Assembly (NCBI GenBank): GCA_964609695.1
Contig: CAZSSP010000005.1
Span: 71,824 to 135,823, forward strand
DNA: 64,000 bases
Origin: JAGNHS01 sp964609695
Lineage (GTDB): Bacteria; Bdellovibrionota; UBA2428
Reading direction: 5' to 3'
In this document: in pieces, positions 63,909-64,000 of the stretch
Position numbering within the stretch: position 1 is the stretch's first letter
Layout of the letters: the number at the start of each line of letters is the position of its first letter
Notes under the pieces: generated by a model
Seen by the model: only the letters and a program-made list of their open reading frames with translations
What the model was told of the DNA's origin: nothing
Database searches by the model: none
Translations under genes and position numbers: made by a program

Positions 63909-63955
63909 TTTTGCGCGGCAAAGATTGCCCTTGAGGCAAGCTTTGATGCGCAAAA
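63909..63955. terminator. Structured hairpin after tRNA-Met, likely terminator
   Basis: Three stacked stems: TTTTGCGC/GCGCAAAA (63909-63916, 63948-63955), CAAAG/CTTTG, and TTGCC/GGCAA around TTGA. It begins 1 nt after the tRNA CCA. The following 45 nt to the window edge are unusually GC-rich (GCGAGCG-type repeats) and continue outside. Confidence 0.6.
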
Positions 63956-64000
63956 GGGTGAGCACCGAGCGAGCGTTCGTCGCGAGCGAAGAGCGCAACC

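Noticed and set aside
1..64000. CRISPR arrays, insertion sequences, prophage genes
   Set aside because: No regularly spaced direct repeats, no transposase or integrase motifs, and no phage structural genes are visible.

Overview
The window is a compact, AT-rich (about 40% GC by eye) Gram-negative chromosome segment with about 60 protein genes, one tRNA and no insertion sequence, prophage or CRISPR array. The mix of genes suggests a member of the Bdellovibrionota (Bdellovibrio-like, formerly Deltaproteobacteria). That mix is TrmFO, Tol-Pal parts, TamAB, PilT, PilZ and NtrC-type regulators, a PrkA kinase, an L,D-transpeptidase, a subtilase and many unknown exported proteins. This placement is inference from gene content and protein style, not from a search.

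Layout. 1-8.5 kb: OmpA-domain fragment, uvrA, an exported unknown, rodZ, pilT, rng. 8.46-8.84 kb: an origin-like intergenic region with DnaA boxes and an AT-rich stretch, followed by a very divergent dnaA and then hemF. 11-21.8 kb: one long minus-strand cluster running from a coiled-coil gene and a TPR gene through efp, accB, accC and another TPR-like gene to tamB and tamA. This links lipid precursor synthesis, translation and outer-membrane assembly. 21.8-27.9 kb: a lipoprotein, an L,D-transpeptidase, a subtilase, marC, trmFO and a membrane protein. 28-33.3 kb: tolQ-tolR-tolA-tolB, then xseB-ispA-tlyA. 33.3-40 kb: a patatin-like lipoprotein without its nucleophile, a cNMP-domain protein, a Sua5-type gene, ppx/gppA, glmU, glmS.

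40-50 kb: an exported unknown; a regulatory hub (receiver-PilZ protein, sigma-54 activator, IHF alpha, a small unknown); prmA; dcd; then exported or outer-membrane unknowns, including one with a degenerate GGDEF-like C-terminus. 50-56 kb: nth, a small exported Cys-rich protein under a clear TPP riboswitch, a methyltransferase, a long inverted repeat, prkA, an exported unknown. 56-64 kb: rpsR with a 31-codon basic mini-gene, a TPR/winged-helix regulator, fumC, iaaA, a pirin, a hydrolase-like ORF with a hairpin in its 5' end, and tRNA-Met(CAT).

The strongest unusual signals are: (1) the TPP riboswitch whose 3' end holds the ribosome binding site of a small secreted six-cysteine protein with no visible thiamine role; (2) the DnaA-like protein beside perfect DnaA boxes that has lost the usual domain IV and Walker B residues; (3) a 36/37-match inverted repeat at the prkA 3' end; (4) the MGRGD mini-gene beside a solitary rpsR; and (5) several exported pseudo-enzyme-like proteins. 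Many starts are TTG or GTG. Where a ribosome binding site or family alignment favours an internal start, that start is used.
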